Shown here: positions 5,478 to 6,105 of the stretch, piece by piece
Layout of the letters: every line of letters begins with the position of its first letter
How positions within the stretch are numbered: the first letter of the stretch is position 1
NCBI GenBank assembly: GCA_013812805.1
Contig: JACCSV010000088.1
Coordinates: 1-6,105 of the forward strand
Direction of reading: 5' to 3'
From: Sphingomonas sp.
GTDB taxonomy: Bacteria; Pseudomonadota; Alphaproteobacteria; Sphingomonadales; Sphingomonadaceae
DNA: 6,105 bases
Position numbers and translations under genes: made by a program
The notes under the pieces: generated by a model
The model's input: only the letters and a program-made list of their open reading frames with translations
The model's database searches: none
What the model was told of the DNA's origin: nothing

Positions 5478-6105
5478 ATGAGCACCACCCTAATCGACCG
5501 GCTGACCGCCATCATCGAGACCGGCGAAGTCAGCCGTTCCGCGCTTGCTCGCGCCGCCGGCCTCCACCCCAATTCCCTGCGCAAGCTTGGCGCTTCCGAC
5601 TGGAACCCGACCGCAGACACCTTGGGGCGGCTGGAAAAGCTGATCCAGCGCGGCAATACCGAAGTGCTGGTCGGGATCGAGGCGATCATCAACGAGGCGC
5701 GCAACGGGCGGATGTTCATCCTCGTCGACGACGACGACCGCGAAAATGAGGGCGACCTCGTCATCCCGGCGCAAATGGCGACGCCCGACGCGGTCAACTT
5801 CATGGCCCGCCACGGCCGCGGTCTCGTCTGCCTGGCGCTGACCAAGGAGCGCGCCGACCATCTCGGGCTGGAGCCGATGGCTCGAAGCAATCGCAGCCGC
5901 AACGAGACAGCCTTCACCGTCTCGATCGAAGCCAAGGACGGAATCACCACCGGAATCAGCGCCGCCGACCGCGCCCGCACCATCGCCGTCGCCATCGATT
6001 CGGCGCACGGGCCTGATTCGATCGTCTCGCCGGGCCATGTCTTCCCGCTGGTCGCGCGCCCCGGCGGAGTGCTTGTCCGCGCCGGCCATACCGAGGCCGC
6101 GGTCG
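5478..6105 (+). CDS. ribB: 3,4-dihydroxy-2-butanone-4-phosphate synthase with N-terminal helix-turn-helix-like domain (3' end outside window)
   Basis: Makes the four-carbon unit of riboflavin from ribulose 5-phosphate, with formate released. The frame is open from ATG 5478 to the window end, giving 209 codons. From about residue 64 it is a clear DHBP synthase: VGIEAIINEARNGRMFILVD, then the acidic active-site motif DDRENEGD (86-93), FMARHGRGLVCLAL (108-121), DGITTGISAADRA (154-166), and HVFPLVARPGGVLVRAGHTE (187-206) with the catalytic/metal-binding His204. Bacterial RibB usually begins only a few residues before VGIEAI. Here 60 extra residues precede it, including SRSALARAAGLHPNSLRKLG (19-38) and WNPTADTLGRLEKLI (42-56). 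These look like a Cro/lambda-repressor-type helix-turn-helix, with helix two at about 19-27 and a recognition helix at about 31-37. There is no stop or frame change at the junction. A GTP cyclohydrolase II (RibA) domain may follow, as in many RibBA fusions, but that lies beyond the window. The RibB call is near certain; the DNA-binding role is inferred. Confidence 0.93.
   Translation, partial: MSTTLIDRLTAIIETGEVSRSALARAAGLHPNSLRKLGASDWNPTADTLGRLEKLIQRGNTEVLVGIEAIINEARNGRMFILVDDDDRENEGDLVIPAQMATPDAVNFMARHGRGLVCLALTKERADHLGLEPMARSNRSRNETAFTVSIEAKDGITTGISAADRARTIAVAIDSAHGPDSIVSPGHVFPLVARPGGVLVRAGHTEAAV

Noticed and set aside
5664..6105. Later internal start for ribB that would give the usual RibB without the extra domain
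   Set aside because: No ATG or Shine-Dalgarno is suitably placed. A GTG at codon 63 exists without a binding site. The upstream 60 codons are continuous, have normal codon use and form a coherent domain.

Overview
The window comes from a high-GC bacterial chromosome. Its gene set and protein wording look alphaproteobacterial, most likely a sphingomonad. The signs are a short (439 aa) GltX, a proline-rich TonB, and a ribD-ribE-ribB order with a small one-pass membrane protein ahead of ribD. The taxonomic call is an inference from family resemblance, not from a search. All recognisable genes lie on the + strand and coding is dense. The only AT-richer gaps precede tonB (about 85 bases) and ribB (about 52 bases).

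Layout: (1) 1-1385, 3' part of nadE (glutamine-dependent NAD+ synthetase), whose stop overlaps the start of (2) gltX, 1382-2701 (glutamyl-tRNA synthetase). (3) An AT-rich promoter region with a 12-bp inverted repeat leads into (4) tonB, 2787-3455. (5) 3498-3818 encodes a 106-aa one-pass membrane protein of unknown function. Its stop overlaps the GTG start of (6) ribD, 3815-4807. (7) ribE follows after 9 bases, 4817-5425. (8) A short AT-rich gap holds two inverted repeats, one a perfect 18-bp palindrome. (9) ribB begins at 5478 and runs off the window end.

RibD, RibE and RibB cover three steps of riboflavin synthesis: the deaminase/reductase, the final synthase, and supply of the four-carbon unit. 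NadE completes NAD+, so two redox-cofactor pathways lie close together. GltX and TonB (energy coupling to outer-membrane receptors) are unrelated neighbours.

The most notable feature is the start of RibB. About 60 residues resembling a helix-turn-helix DNA-binding domain are fused in frame ahead of the enzyme domain. A perfect 18-bp palindrome ends 11 bases before its start codon and overlaps a candidate -10 box. The gap is too short for an FMN riboswitch. Together these suggest, as an untested hypothesis, that RibB is an enzyme that also controls its own promoter. No RNA genes, mobile elements, CRISPR arrays or antisense genes could be supported.
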